64,000 nt of DNA from Glandiceps talaboti (taxonomy: Eukaryota; Hemichordata; Enteropneusta; Spengelidae): NCBI RefSeq assembly GCF_964340395.1, contig NC_135560.1, positions 8,407,098 through 8,471,097 of the forward strand, in the 5' to 3' direction. This document shows positions 50,250 through 61,600 of the stretch, one piece after another. Every line of letters begins with the position of its first letter. Positions within the stretch are counted from its first letter, which is position 1. A program made the position numbers and the translations under genes. The notes beneath the pieces are model-generated. The model ran no database searches, was not told where the DNA came from, and was given only the letters and a program-made list of their open reading frames with translations.

Positions 50250-51348
50250 GTGCGTGCGTGTGTGCGTGTTCGTGTGTATGCATGTCTATGTGTGTCTATC
50301 TTTGTGAGGGGTGAGGAGGGTACTTGCCTGGTTTCTTCCCCATAAGGGATGCCTAGCAATGTTGATAACAGGACTGAAACAGCTAAGTCCAGTGTGTTGC
50401 TCATAAATACCCCTTTTAGTGTAGTCATTGTGTTTAGCTCTAACTTCGTATGCAATAGCCTCTGCCACTTTCTCCAATATACCGGGACTAAAACATAAAG
50501 GGAGTAAAACCACACGTTCAATGTAAATACGAGGTTATTTTCAGAAGAAAACTCGACTATGCATGCATATTATTACTACATTATAACAATAAATGCTGAA
50601 TCAAAGTTATTTTATTTAAGGTTCAATTTCAAGTCGGCAATTTGTGGTTAACCGCGTGTCATCTTTAAAAAATCCTACTACGTTCCACCTCAGACCACCA
50701 AACAAGTTCCACCATCCGACCACACAAGGGCGTGATACAGTCCTCAAGAAACGGAGTGGTGGAAACGCATCGTCGTAAACCATACCTTCTTTTACGGCAC
50801 CGTCCAAGACACACCGCCAAGACGATGAACTGCAGTAACTCATAGACATAATAAGTCAAGATGGTACATGGTGCTCGGGATCCTTTTATTGATTACGATC
50901 CAATGAAAGCCTATTCAGGACTTCATGCTTCATACTTCACAGTTCACACTTCACACCACAGTTTATTACGTCAATGATCAGTTGGAATAATTCAGATGTA
51001 AAAACGTAATCATCATACATGTATTTACCTGAACATGGCTGCCAGACCAATTGATTGTGGGAAGGCTGTATCCAAGCCAGTAGGTGAGACTGCCCCGTGT
51101 AGACACTCCGAGTTCCATACGTATGGTTTGATCCCCAGTCTATCAATAGAAGGGGCGGGGCTCGTCCTTGCCATTTGGAACACCATTTCATCCAGAGTCA
51201 AGCGACTGACCAAATCATCGACCCGTTGATCCCATGGCAAAGATGTATTTTGAAAAGGGTATGAACTTGACCCTGGCACTGGTACAACCAGGTAGCCAAG
51301 AAGAGACAACACCAAAGCGCTAGCAATGATAGCCATTAGTTGTATCAT
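44690..51348 (-). CDS. Glycoside hydrolase family 3, beta-D-xylosidase-like, secreted, ten exons
   Basis: Complete gene on the minus strand. Exons: 51029-51348, 50328-50487, 49909-50079, 49327-49418, 48223-48700, 47652-47874, 47107-47196, 46555-46763, 45933-46136, 44690-44989. The sum is 2247 bp, encoding 748 residues plus stop, the normal size for GH3 xylosidases, and every junction keeps frame. A signal peptide (about residues 1-25) suggests secretion or lysosomal delivery. Signatures: WGRNQETYGED, KHF (196-198), VVSDEGA with the nucleophile Asp278, IEAE (486-488) with the likely acid/base Glu, then the (alpha/beta)6 sandwich and a fibronectin-III-like C-terminus. It would remove xylose or similar sugars from the ends of beta-linked oligosaccharides. 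Nine introns argue against recent bacterial transfer. Confidence 0.93.
45933..46136 (-). CDS. GH3 exon 9
   Basis: 68 codons, with [19 protein letters not shown], the conserved end of the sandwich domain, then the start of the fibronectin-III-like domain. Donor GTTAGT. Confidence 0.92.
46555..46763 (-). CDS. GH3 exon 8
   Basis: Encodes [20 protein letters not shown] to [13 protein letters not shown]. Acceptor TTTCTTTCAG. Confidence 0.92.
47107..47196 (-). CDS. GH3 exon 7 with acid/base Glu
   Basis: Encodes [19 protein letters not shown]. The family usually has EG before xDR; here it is EFYDR. Confidence 0.92.
47652..47874 (-). CDS. GH3 exon 6
   Basis: Encodes [16 protein letters not shown] to VVVALGT, the (alpha/beta)6 domain. 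Donor GTCTGT in phase 1. Confidence 0.92.
48223..48700 (-). CDS. GH3 exon 5 with catalytic Asp
   Basis: Encodes INGVPACGN, the [13 protein letters not shown] nucleophile motif and [13 protein letters not shown], which starts the second domain. Donor GTAAGTAT, strong. Confidence 0.93.
49327..49418 (-). CDS. GH3 exon 4
   Basis: Encodes [18 protein letters not shown] to CSYN; donor GTAAGA in phase 2. Confidence 0.9.
49909..50079 (-). CDS. GH3 exon 3
   Basis: 57 codons, [11 protein letters not shown] to RFSFNAK, with the KHF substrate-binding motif. Acceptor TTCAG; donor GTATCG. Confidence 0.92.
50190..50290. repeat. (GT)n microsatellite in GH3 intron 2
   Basis: GT units with GCGT interruptions lie inside the GC-AG intron. 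Confidence 0.95.
50328..50487 (-). CDS. GH3 exon 2 (GC donor)
   Basis: Encodes [15 protein letters not shown] to [12 protein letters not shown]. The donor is CAG then GCAAGT, so intron 2 (50080-50327) is GC-AG. A GT donor further on would break the frame with exon 3 (ETYGED). Confidence 0.9.
50768..51000 (+). repeat. Dispersed module, copy in GH3 intron 1
   Basis: CATCGTCGTAAACCATACC, AAGACACACCGCCAAGACG, AAGATGGTACATGGTGC and TTCACAGTTCACACTTCACA match 62727-62935 at high identity; the first 60 bp also match 19516. It lies just downstream of exon 1 on the gene's strand. Confidence 0.75.
51029..51348 (-). CDS. GH3 exon 1
   Basis: Encodes the signal peptide and the start of the catalytic domain ([24 protein letters not shown]). 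The ATG at 51348 is chosen because the open frame upstream starts only with TTG. It ends ATGTTCAG before GTAAATA (phase 2). Confidence 0.9.
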
Positions 51349-51559
51349 TGGACCCAGACTGGACCCGGAGACCGGACCCGAACCTTCACAGCTCAAAGTG
51401 CAGTTCGCTGTGTGAAAGATTAACCTGAGGTCATTCTAGCATCTGGCTGCTGAAAGTCCAGATGCTCTATCAATCATGTGATAGTCTGTTTGTACTTTTG
51501 TATCTGTATAAATACGTTGAATAACCAGATGTATCGACAGAAATGCACTTAGTCCAGTT

Positions 51560-51666
51560 ATGTATTAGGATCCCCCGGGGGTAACTCTGTGGGTAACACG
51601 GACCCTCCCCGTATTGCCGTCGATGGGACTTGCCCCCCCCCCCCCCCGAGATCTCCCTAATACATC
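51560..51666. repeat. Short inverted-end element (about 105 bp)
   Basis: GTATTAGGATCCCCCGGG at the left resembles the inverse of CCCCGAGATCTCCCTAATAC at the right. A MITE-like relic upstream of the GH3 gene. Weak. Confidence 0.35.
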
Positions 51667-52900
51667 CATGCTTAGTCCATGGAGGTAGGAAGCCCTTCCT
51701 ACCGCTATGCTTAGTCGAACTGGATGGGTAGATACTACTCCACGGTGTTTGAGGATCTTTGAAGACATCGAGAACCAGCTTTAACTATGCTATGCTATCA
51801 TCAGGTTTATTATTGTTCGTGGAAAGAATGAGTGCTTGCATTGCAGTTTCAAATTGGCATCTTGTAGCAAAGAGATTCGTTTGCAGCAAATTTTTCCACA
51901 GGGTTTATGCTGGCAAATCCCTAAAATTTCCTATTGATCTCGTTCGTCTCTGTGGTATGAGGTAGGTATCTGCGTGAATGACCGGTAATTTCGTTCCATT
52001 TGCGCTTACTAATAATTTAATTTGTAAGAATAAGTTCTAGATGTCATCTACTCATGTGCATTCCTCGGTATGAAGATGCTTGACAAAAGAAACGTTCATT
52101 ACCTTCGGCTAACAATAAATATTATTTGATATTATTTTGTAGTCGCAGTCTTACTCAGGTTGATTTTTTTCATCCAAATTTAATACAACATCAGTTCTAA
52201 GCTTTTTTAATTTTTGCATGCAGAAAATCAAATCTTATTGTTATTTTGAATGTGTCAACTGGATAGTTTGGTGAGTTTAAATGAATTAGTAGAAGTTACG
52301 ATTTCCTTTCATATTACTGTTTGTTGTCTCATAACTGGACAGAAGTCTCATACACAATAAATTGTTCATACTGAGGCAGCCAAGCTAAGACGGTTTAACG
52401 TCTAATGTTCTTGAATAACAAAAAACATACCCACGTGCACCCCTACACTCGCACACAGCCAGTCACACGCACGCATGCATATACGCACCCCCCCCACACA
52501 CACACACACACACTCACTCAATTAAGCATCTGACAAAGAAAAGCAAAAGTCAAATTTAGAAAGATGGTTGTTATTGTAACCAAAGGAAATAGTGCTTCCA
52601 AAAAACAAATTTTTAACAAGTCACGCATAGCTAATACTGCAAACCAGATGTATTCACTTGACCAGAATGTCGGATCGCTAAATATAGCCTCATCGTCCAC
52701 GTGACAATTCCATTCGAAACTAGGTAACTGTGAGAGTTTGTTAAGTTATCCCCATCACCGTCAATTTTCTCTATGCTAATTTTTTCACTTTCTTTTCATA
52801 TTTCATACTTCATATTTGATAATTTTCATTTCATCTTTTCAAAACTCTAATGACTTCAATTTAGTCTATTTTTCATTTGAAATTTGACTTTTCTATCTTT
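51667..52900. other. Intergenic region between GH3 and HNMT-like genes
   Basis: No gene is supported. It includes a (CA)n tract at about 52492-52512. Any promoter of the GH3 gene would lie at its lower-coordinate end; no TATA was placed with confidence. Confidence 0.35.
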
Positions 52901-52913
52901 TGTTTTTGAGATT

Positions 52914-52919
52914 TTTATT
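52914..52919 (-). terminator. Poly(A) signal of HNMT-like gene
   Basis: AATAAA on the minus strand, about 100 bp after the stop codon at 53020. Confidence 0.6.
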
Positions 52920-53019
52920 TTCTCAACAATATCCAGTAACATTTCAAACACATTCTATAGCTGCAGTTTTTGAAATGAGTTTGTATACAGACTCGGTAAA
53001 AAATACCCTAAGATAACTA

Positions 53020-53372
53020 TCAGGCCTGTTGAACAATTATTACATCCTTGTTATCATAGACAAATACACTATCATTTCTTTTACGTGATACAAGTTCTGG
53101 ATCTTGAAGAACCTGGAAAACGTCACGAAATACATCTTCAGGTGCTGTTTCTCTAAAATTCAGAACATGGGTCAAAAGATCTAAGATCAAGTTTCCGATC
53201 TCAGAATCTTTCTGTAAACACAAAGTGATGTCGATGGCAGCCTCCATATCCGATACTCTGACACTGGCCCCAATTTCATTAAATACAGCAACCACTTTGT
53301 CAGTTGGAAACCTTTTGTGACCAAAGAGGTGGGATGGGAACTTCTTTCGTATTGCATCAAGCACATTTTTCT
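53020..53372 (-). CDS. HNMT-like exon 3
   Basis: Encodes EKNVLDAIRKKFPSH to the stop. Acceptor TTTGTTAACAG. Junction codon GAG forms with exon 2. Confidence 0.9.
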
Positions 53373-54800
53373 CTGTTAACAAAAACATACACACAGTCAA
53401 TATTAGCAGTGTGTGATAATGTGTACAATAATCACATGCAACTTTGTGAGAGGAAATGCACTCTTACTCTCTTAGAACATCTAATGTTTACTTCCCTTTT
53501 CACTACTATGTTAATCTGCACACACACACACACACACACCTGTGACCTTTTTATTTCATTTTCATGGCGCTCATAATTATGCATGACCTATTGTTATCTT
53601 AGGAAGCTCATCTCCTAACGACCATAGCTCTAGATGTATATGCTATGAGGTTCGACACGTCTTCCGTCTTCCGCTATGGTTCCTTCCCTTTATAAATAGC
53701 GAGACTGCGAACACATTTCATTCGCATGGATTTGGGGATTAAAACCCACCCATATCCTTGCTAATGACAATAAAAAAATACTAAGAGCAACTTTAGATCA
53801 TTACATGCAACCTACGTCTTGTCTATTCTGCCATTTCTTGTCTTAACGTACACTCGAGCCGCAAAACGTGCGACATGATAGCTAAAAAAAAAGGTTGTGC
53901 ACGTGTCACTATGCAACATTGAGCTCATCTGTTTGCATGACTTGCCATTTTCGTTTTGCAGCTCTAGCAAACGTAAGGCAAGAATTGACAGAATACACAA
54001 GATGTAGGTTGAATTTAGTGATTTAAAGATAATTTCTGTATTTTACATACTCATTAGTACATGGGTATGGGTGGTTTTTATTCCGAAAATCCGTGAGAAT
54101 GAAATCTCGCTATTTATAATCGGAAAAAGGCTAAGAAAAATGATTTAATCCGTGACCGTGCTGTTACAGAGGCTGTGATTGTATGCTCCCCAGGCCTGTA
54201 CCAGGGATAATAATTGAATAATTGTGAGGTGCTTAAAATTTGTGCAAACGCGCAACATAAAAAACATTATTAGTACCACATACAAAAATAATTTAAAGCT
54301 GCTACGAATAACACCCAATCAAACCTCCAAACAATATCATACATGCAAATAGAGAAATTCAACCATACCCGAATCGTTCGTGATGACAATAGTTCCATTC
54401 TTCATCAACATCTTGTACAGGTCCTTCATTGGCTGTTCAATATCCTCAAAGTAAACCGTAACACCAATGAGAATTATGCAGTGAAAGCATTGGTTGTTAT
54501 TGTCACCTTCCATGTATTCTTGTAACGTCATAGTCTTCCATTCAAACTCTACTCCCTCCAGTGCCGACCCCACTTTGGCGACATTCTCCTTAAAAAGGGA
54601 TATCATAGCAGGTGAAGGCTCCATAATTGTTGCTTTGATTCTTGGATATCGCTTTTTTAGTTGAATAAGCACCTTTATATCTGATTCGCCTGGAAATGAA
54701 TATTTAAAATTGTGAGAATAGACATCACAGCTTATGAGATTAATTTTTGTACTGCTGTATAAGGTCTTTCAAACCATAGAACTTACATGAGAGATTGAAT

Positions 54801-54898
<98 letters not shown>

Positions 54899-56205
54899 GC
54901 GCTCTGCCACTGCAGTATAAAAACTATATATATATAGTTTTAATAGTTCTGGAACTCTAAACTCTGGCTAATGAGAACAATAATGATTTAGCCCAAACTG
55001 AAAGTCACCAGTCTACGGAGGGGGGGGGGGAGGCTGTTGGATTCAGAAGTTGAAGTTGACGATGTTAGAATTAAAACGGCCACATCTGGTGACCCTTTTT
55101 AGGTCATCATAATGCTAAAATCATGAAATATTTAAGTTGATATGTGTGTGGACGTTCTGTTAGCAAAGGCACAATATCATTGCCTTTATATTTGTATAAC
55201 TAGAATGAGACTGCTGGTCACAGTTCTATATTGTAACCCATGTCTTAATCTCTTAATCTCTCTAAACTCAATATTTGCACACTGATTTTTGCAATCATAG
55301 TTATTGATTAGTTTTCTAAGAAAAGCTAAATATTAAAAGACGAGTACAGTTTCAAAACTCTAAAAAGTTGCGCATACATAAACATAGTGACATACGCATT
55401 GCGTCTGGACGAAATATCGTAATACATGGGACTTGATATTGAGGACTCCTAAACCTCGCGATAGTTAGTGACGTCCCTCTCCGCCATTTTGGAAAATACA
55501 TGTTGTCGTCGTCGCACAATGTACAATGTCAAACTACTAACTAAAAGTGTTTTCAAAGTAAAATTGAACAGAAAACTAATGATCGCACACAACGTCACCA
55601 TTTTATCAAAAGGTATATTGTTTTGACGACATGAATGCTAGTCGAAAGTCTACAGCATCATGTTTGGCATTACCAATATCAATATATAGCTTCAGTTGAC
55701 TGTGGTCAGTTCACACTTCGTCTTTGTAAATAGTCGAGTATTAACGGAGTATAAAACGGCAACCTCTGAGATAACTACTAAGCAGTGAATACTTTTGACA
55801 CATTCGCTAGTTTGTCGCTCGTTGAGGAATGGTGTGATTCAACATTTGGAGTCTCCAGTTTGGCTAAAATAGCGTAAGTTTGAGTCCCTAGTCGCCAGTC
55901 ATATAGCGCATGCAAAGTCATTGCGCCGCTATGCATCCTTTGGTAAAACCACCAATTTTTTATCGTTCAGTATATAGGACGTGCATGTGTACAAGTCATT
56001 GAGCCGTTACACAGCCGCTTCGCAAGCTAATATTAGCCACTGAATAACCTTTTCATTTGGAACACGTTTACATAAACATTACATCTCAACAACAAAAATT
56101 AGGACATACAAAGGGCATTATTTTCGATGACGTTTTCCATTAACACCATTGAATTGATAAGGTTCAGTAGTGTTATAAGCATGGTGCAGTGTTTGTTTGT
56201 TTGTA

Positions 56206-56275
<70 letters not shown>

Positions 56276-58283
56276 CACGACTTACACTCAAACACCGTCA
56301 GACCAATTGCCTTGATTTGGTGGGGACATTACTTGTGATGTCTAGTTGGGAAATTGTTCAAAACAAAATGATCACATCACATTCGCAGGTATGCGATTTG
56401 CGTCAAAATGCCATTTTTGGTCACTTATATTGCAAAGATAAGAGGTATTAATAGACCAATGAACATTCAAAAAATGTATGCATATATCTCTAGCAACATG
56501 ACCACACCTATAGCAACAGCCAAATGATCGCGTATACAGTATTGCAAAGACAACAACAGGGCTGGATAGGTAACTGGATAATCATTCAGCTAATTAACAC
56601 CTATACCTAGTATGGATCAGCAGATGGATAAACAATTTTAAAAATGGTACAGCTGTGTCACAACGCCATTGCCACTATTTTCAATTTTTGCAAATTGCCA
56701 AAGATTTACTCTCTGAGTTATGATGACAGATTTTGTGTTTTGAAACAGTCACTTGCTAGATCGTTATTATCTTCAGGGACTTATATCCCAAAACGTTTTG
56801 TTCTTGAACGAGCTATTGTCTCTTCATTTAGCCATTTTCTTGTCCTAAAAATATCGCAATGGTATATTTTAGTTGTGCAAAATATCCAGTGCTATCAATA
56901 AATAATGAAACTGTATGAAATGTGATTACTTTCCCATATGAGTGTCTGTCATCTTTTTTGTCTTCATGTGCAACATTCTGCAATTGACAAAACATTTTTA
57001 CTCTTGAATGTACCCAGTACATACAAGAAAGAGTATGAGATATATGTGAAAATTGTAATGCTCAGAACAGAAGACTAACTGCATGCCGATTTTGAAAACA
57101 AAGATAAATGATGGCGAATTGCAGAGAAAAAATAACCTGACAACTAATCGAAAATCTACACCAAATGTAATGACGAATACAGATTTCTCAGTGAAATAAT
57201 CTTTACAAATGTTCACAAAGTGTTCCTTTGTGGCATTGTTGATTTAGTACAGTGAATTTGTGTGAAGGCACTACATCAACAAATTCCAGTGTTTGGATCT
57301 GGTCTAACAGAGTTAAATGTCAGAACTCTCTATGAGACTAGACTCTAGTTCATTCCCTGGCTTTTGAGAATTAATATAGAAAGCATACATTATACCACGT
57401 ACAGTCCCAGGGACTGTGATTATACCTGCTTGAACATGTGCCATCACGTTAAACTTTACGTGCGTGTTGTTATGTGCGCCAAAAATCCGTGGAATTCAAT
57501 CAAAGATCCTAAAACGCCAAAGCCTAGAGCCATGGATGTATTGTTACTTTTCGTCTTCGCACACAGCTGACAGCCCGACCAAGTAACTACACTGTCTCGA
57601 AACACTCTCACATATTACGTCCGAGTCAACATCTGTATGTACCAGGATTATGGCCAAATAATTAATGCAATCCATATTGGTAAAGTCTGCAGGAGGCGTT
57701 AACATGCCCTAAAAAGTATTCTCAAAACATTGATGAATTATCACTAGGAATCCTAGCTATTTATGAAATGTAGACTGTCGTCTCATGTACTCGAGTACGC
57801 TTGAAATCCTGTGGTCTGAATCCGATATCCTTGAGACAGTCTGTTGACCTTTCAGTCAAACTATGATCGCATGTTAAAATATTGAATTTACTGAAATTAT
57901 GAATATGTCATCTGTGACAGTTTTAGTGAGATGGATACATGGATCCATGCCAAGAACCTACTCGTTTGGGGATATACTCTTGCTTTTTCTTAACGATCAC
58001 ACGAGACTGGATTCTTGCTTGTCTAAAATTATCATTTCCAAATTGTCAGTTACCTCGGGATATCCCTGACTGCAAAACGTCACCTACCTGACCCACTACC
58101 TACGCCCAGGTAGTAGAATTGTTCTATGTCGCCTTTGGCGCCTGAAATGATTTCTTGGGGAATTTCAGCTGAACATAGCCCGTTCACCTTCTCAGCCCTG
58201 TCTGTGTGGCTGAGGTAGGCAGCCTGACTTTGAAGATAGTGAGTAGGAGACGACAACAACGAAGTCATCTGTGAAGCCATCAT
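53020..58283 (-). CDS. Histamine N-methyltransferase-like SAM-dependent methyltransferase, three exons
   Basis: Minus-strand gene with exons 58088-58283, 54369-54689 and 53020-53372. The sum is 870 bp, encoding 289 residues plus stop; vertebrate HNMT has about 292. The N-terminus MASQMTSLLSS and the YLGVGSGSGESDIK glycine-rich SAM motif I match the family. Exon 2 has MEPS (acidic end of SAM strand 2), and the C-terminus has DLLTHVLNFRETAPEDVF, PELVSRK and a final DVIIVQQA strand, as in HNMT. It would methylate histamine or another small amine in the cytosol; the substrate is uncertain because invertebrate relatives have diversified. The ATG at 58283 is chosen by family length, though the frame is open further upstream. 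Confidence 0.9.
54369..54689 (-). CDS. HNMT-like exon 2
   Basis: Encodes GESDIKVLIQLKKRYP to TIVITNDS. Acceptor TTTCCAG; donor GTATGG, phase 1. Confidence 0.9.
54806..54895. repeat. (TA)n microsatellite in HNMT-like intron 1
   Basis: About 45 TA units. It is followed at 54920-54941 by a perfect 22-bp palindrome with arms AAAACTATATA. Confidence 0.95.
54942..56149. other. Intron 1 of HNMT-like gene, nothing else seen
   Basis: AT-rich intron. CTCCGCCATTTTGG at 55480 resembles a start-region motif (inverse of CCAAAATGGCGG), but no ORF follows it on the minus strand. Confidence 0.3.
56155..56675 (+). repeat. GT-tract dispersed repeat, copy 2 (in HNMT-like intron 1)
   Basis: AAGGTTCAGTAGTGTTATA, a (GT)n tract (56208-56274), CAGACCAATTGCCTTG, ATAGCAACAGCCAAATG and ACAACGCCATTGCC align with copy 1 at 41660-43018, which has longer internal arrays. 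Confidence 0.75.
58088..58283 (-). CDS. HNMT-like exon 1
   Basis: Encodes MMASQMTSLLSS to LGVGSGS; ends GGGTCAG before GTAGGTG (phase 1). A possible acceptor TTGTTCACAG lies just upstream at 58317-58326, so a 5' exon may exist. Confidence 0.88.
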
Positions 58284-58375
58284 GATCACAGGCAGCTGAC
58301 GTTCTAGAAGTTTCAACTGTGAACAAAATGCGTTCGAACATAGCATTATCATGTAGATGCGTACATACATGTACA

Positions 58376-58384
58376 TTTTATATA
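58376..58384 (-). promoter_or_regulatory. Possible TATA box of HNMT-like gene
   Basis: TATATAAAA on the minus strand, about 95 bp before the chosen ATG. Start sites usually lie about 30 bp downstream of such a box, which would place transcription near 58350. Unproven. Confidence 0.3.
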
Positions 58385-58625
58385 AGGATGAACGCGTACT
58401 CTATAAGTCATGTGTTATAGCAGCTCGTGACACTGAACGTCTTGGGGAGATACAGACAGTTATAGTGTATGCAACGCAATGCGAAGCGACCAAAATTTTC
58501 ACGGTGATGTCCGACAGGGTAATTGTTGATTATCTGTAATACTTATTACCTGCTACAATGCATCAACACTCTCCTAAACTCTTCTAAAAGTTCAGTAATT
58601 GCGACGATGTGGACAAAACCCCTTG

Positions 58626-58671
58626 ACCGACCAGACAGGCAGCTGACAACGTTCTAAATGGTTCAACTGTA
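58626..58671 (-). pseudogene. Remnant of an HNMT-like exon start
   Basis: ACAGGCAGCTGAC, GTTCTA and TTCAACTGT match 58288-58321, the beginning of HNMT-like exon 1 and its acceptor, with small changes. The copy stops exactly where the 3.69 kb element begins. It suggests a local duplication or a second, broken HNMT-like gene. Confidence 0.6.
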
Positions 58672-61600
58672 AGGGGTAGACCATTCGATATCCTGGGGGG
58701 GGGGGGGGTGGAAGATTGGTGGAGAGTCACTATTTTTTCCCCACCTGCTTGCCTGTGAATTAGTTTTTTTAGCTCCGCTGTCAGCGAAAGCTGAAAGCGT
58801 AGCTTTAGGTATAGGTTGTATAGAGTATAGAGAGTAGAGTGAATCATAGGTGTCCGTCAAACTTTTATATTTTCACTATCTACTCCAAAAGTGACAGTCG
58901 GAATTCTTCGATATTTGGTGGGCATGTTCCCTGGGGGGGAGGCTATTCAGATTTGTTCATGCCAAGTTGATCTGTGCCATTTTCAATTTTTTATGATTTT
59001 TTTTTTCCAAAAATGACATTTTTATCAACTCCTCACAAACTTCAAGTCAGATTGCTTTGATATCTGGTGTGTTGATGCACAGAGGGTAGCTTACTTAGAT
59101 TTGTTAATTTCAAGTCAGCACGTCTTCTCTTCTATTTTTTATGATTTTTTTTTTGTAATTTGAAAAAAAAAATGAATATGTTAATGAGCATTATGACCGA
59201 CGCCATATTGGAAATCAGTCCGCGAGACTTTAGGTAAAGTGCAACTTTTCAAAAGACACTATTGACGTCAAACAAGCAATGTAATATATGCTATAGTCTT
59301 AATTCTACGCATTGTGCGCCCAAATGACAAATATTTGTTCGAAAAAGGGTTGTAAACTTCAATCCAAATTCTCCACCCTCCTACAGAATGGTTCATTCCA
59401 GTATACGCACCTCACGATCAAGTGAGAGGTTACTAAAATGCCCATTGCAGGTAGTCCGACGGGATAGTGTCTTTTCGATAGGTATATTAGGGAGCTCAGA
59501 ATTCAAACCACCGGTTATGTGAATTCACGGTCATAGTAAAATTCATTTGATTTTTAATTTGCTATTTTGACCAACTCCGGTTGTCTATTCGCGATAAAAT
59601 TACGATTAGCTTGGAAACGGGGTAGATTTTCTCTGATTCCGTGTCATAAAAGCTTATCATGTGTTGTGTAGTTTTCGAAAAGCACACCCGGTGGGAAAGT
59701 CGCCCAACAGGCGATCTCGCGCCATTGCTGTACTACGTGGCACTTTATTCTGGCGGGGTGTCTCTTGAAAACGGGAATAGCGAAGGGTGAGCCAATCAAG
59801 TGAGACCTTTCAAATGTAGTTAATATTATAGCCAATAAAATTAGTTGTACGATGATATGTGTATAATAAGGGTAAGGCTGGCCGCGCCGGCCTCTACACT
59901 GTAACAAGTAAATTAGTAAAGTTGAAATCTTTGTCGTACGATTTCGTATTTATGTACGGATGCGAAGTCTTTCTAAACAGTAATTTTTAGATCAGTTAGT
60001 ATTTAAACTACGTTTCTGAGTTAATTATTCGGTAGGTTATTGACGAGCTCCCTTTGTAAAAAACGCTGTACAAATTGGATGTCAGCGCAGCGTTCGCCCG
60101 GGCTCGGCCACGTTCAGCGGAACTAAGTGAAGCTCAATCATAATGGTGGCTGTCAAAATCGAAGACGCAATTTGACCGTATTGTTATTTCAGTGAGTTTA
60201 TTCAGCAAGAAAACAACGTGTTCTATGTTTTTGTAGTTCCTACATGATGTGATGATCGTCTTTTTTACCGGTACAACTTACAGCCTACAATGAAACTGCT
60301 AACTTGGCTAGTAACACTGACACGATTCCGTGTTCCGTGTTCATGTTTTGGGGCACATTTCTAAATACACGAAACCAGTTATTAAATGTGTAGTGGATAT
60401 TGATATTCAGTTTAAAAATTAAAATCTTGAACTTTATTTTGCGAACGGTTTTGTCATTTCTTAGTAATTATAGGGCCGACTGTATCACGTTTAACGTTTA
60501 TGTCAACCCGGAAGTACATAGACACGAAAATAGACGAAGTGACTTGTACATGTAATTAGTAACAAAATTTTGCTGTAACTGCTGATAACCTTCAAATTTA
60601 TTTATTTTTATGTTGTAAATACATTCTAATATGCACTAAGGACAACACTATAAAGACTTGCTCTATGTAAGGTAATTTTTTGTCTTTTAAAAATGCAATA
60701 GTTAGATCAATGTGTACCAGAAATGTTATGTAGTATTTAAGCTAGAAATAAGACCACATAATATCTTATTATCCCCCCCCCCACAATGCCCAATTAAGAC
60801 AAACTACTCACAGAAAGCAACAAAAAAAAGAGAAGAAGCTCCAAAACATAAAAAAGAGAATAAAATTACAGTAAGGAGTTGATGATGCACAAACAACTAC
60901 AAAGAAATAGACAGTTCAATTACAACACAGGGTTTGACTGAAATAAATATGGGGTTTGGAAAAGTGAATTAGAAGTAGAGCAAAAACTAAGAGAGATGAA
61001 GAGCCTAAGTGAACAAGCGAAAGCACTTAAAGATAGGACCACCACATTTTTTTGCAGGACTACTACGTTAACAATTTTCCTAGTCCTGTGGGATAGTGAC
61101 TTTTTTATTCTAGTGTCGAACCCTGAATTGGCTGAGAATGACTCTCTTTCGGGTACTTGGGATTGTCGCCGTACGGAAACTAAGATGGCGATTAATACAT
61201 TTCTTCCCTATATATATATCTACTACAACTAGTACAAGTTGAATGTTGTTGACTTGGTAAATTTGTTAGAAAATTGAAATTCAAATTGCCTCAAAATTAT
61301 TTTAGATCCCTAGTTTATTTCATTCATCATTAAAATTTTCCAGGGTTAAAGCTGTAAGACACTGGAATTATTTATAGCCAACCTCAAAATCTTCTCTCTT
61401 TTTTCTTTTTCTTGTGTGCATTTCCCAGTCATTTTTTTCTTAGATTTTGTGCAATTTTTCATAACAGTAGATTTTTGTTATAAAATGGTGACTATGGTAT
61501 AAAAGTACAATACATTACCAACTTCTGTGTAAAATGTGTTTATAGTGAGACATCATATGAAACCACTAATCACTTTATTGCATCGCTAAAACAAAACTGC

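Noticed and set aside
51349-51396. GH3 start 16 codons upstream
   Set aside because: That position is TTG, not ATG. The ATG at 51348 gives a clean signal peptide.
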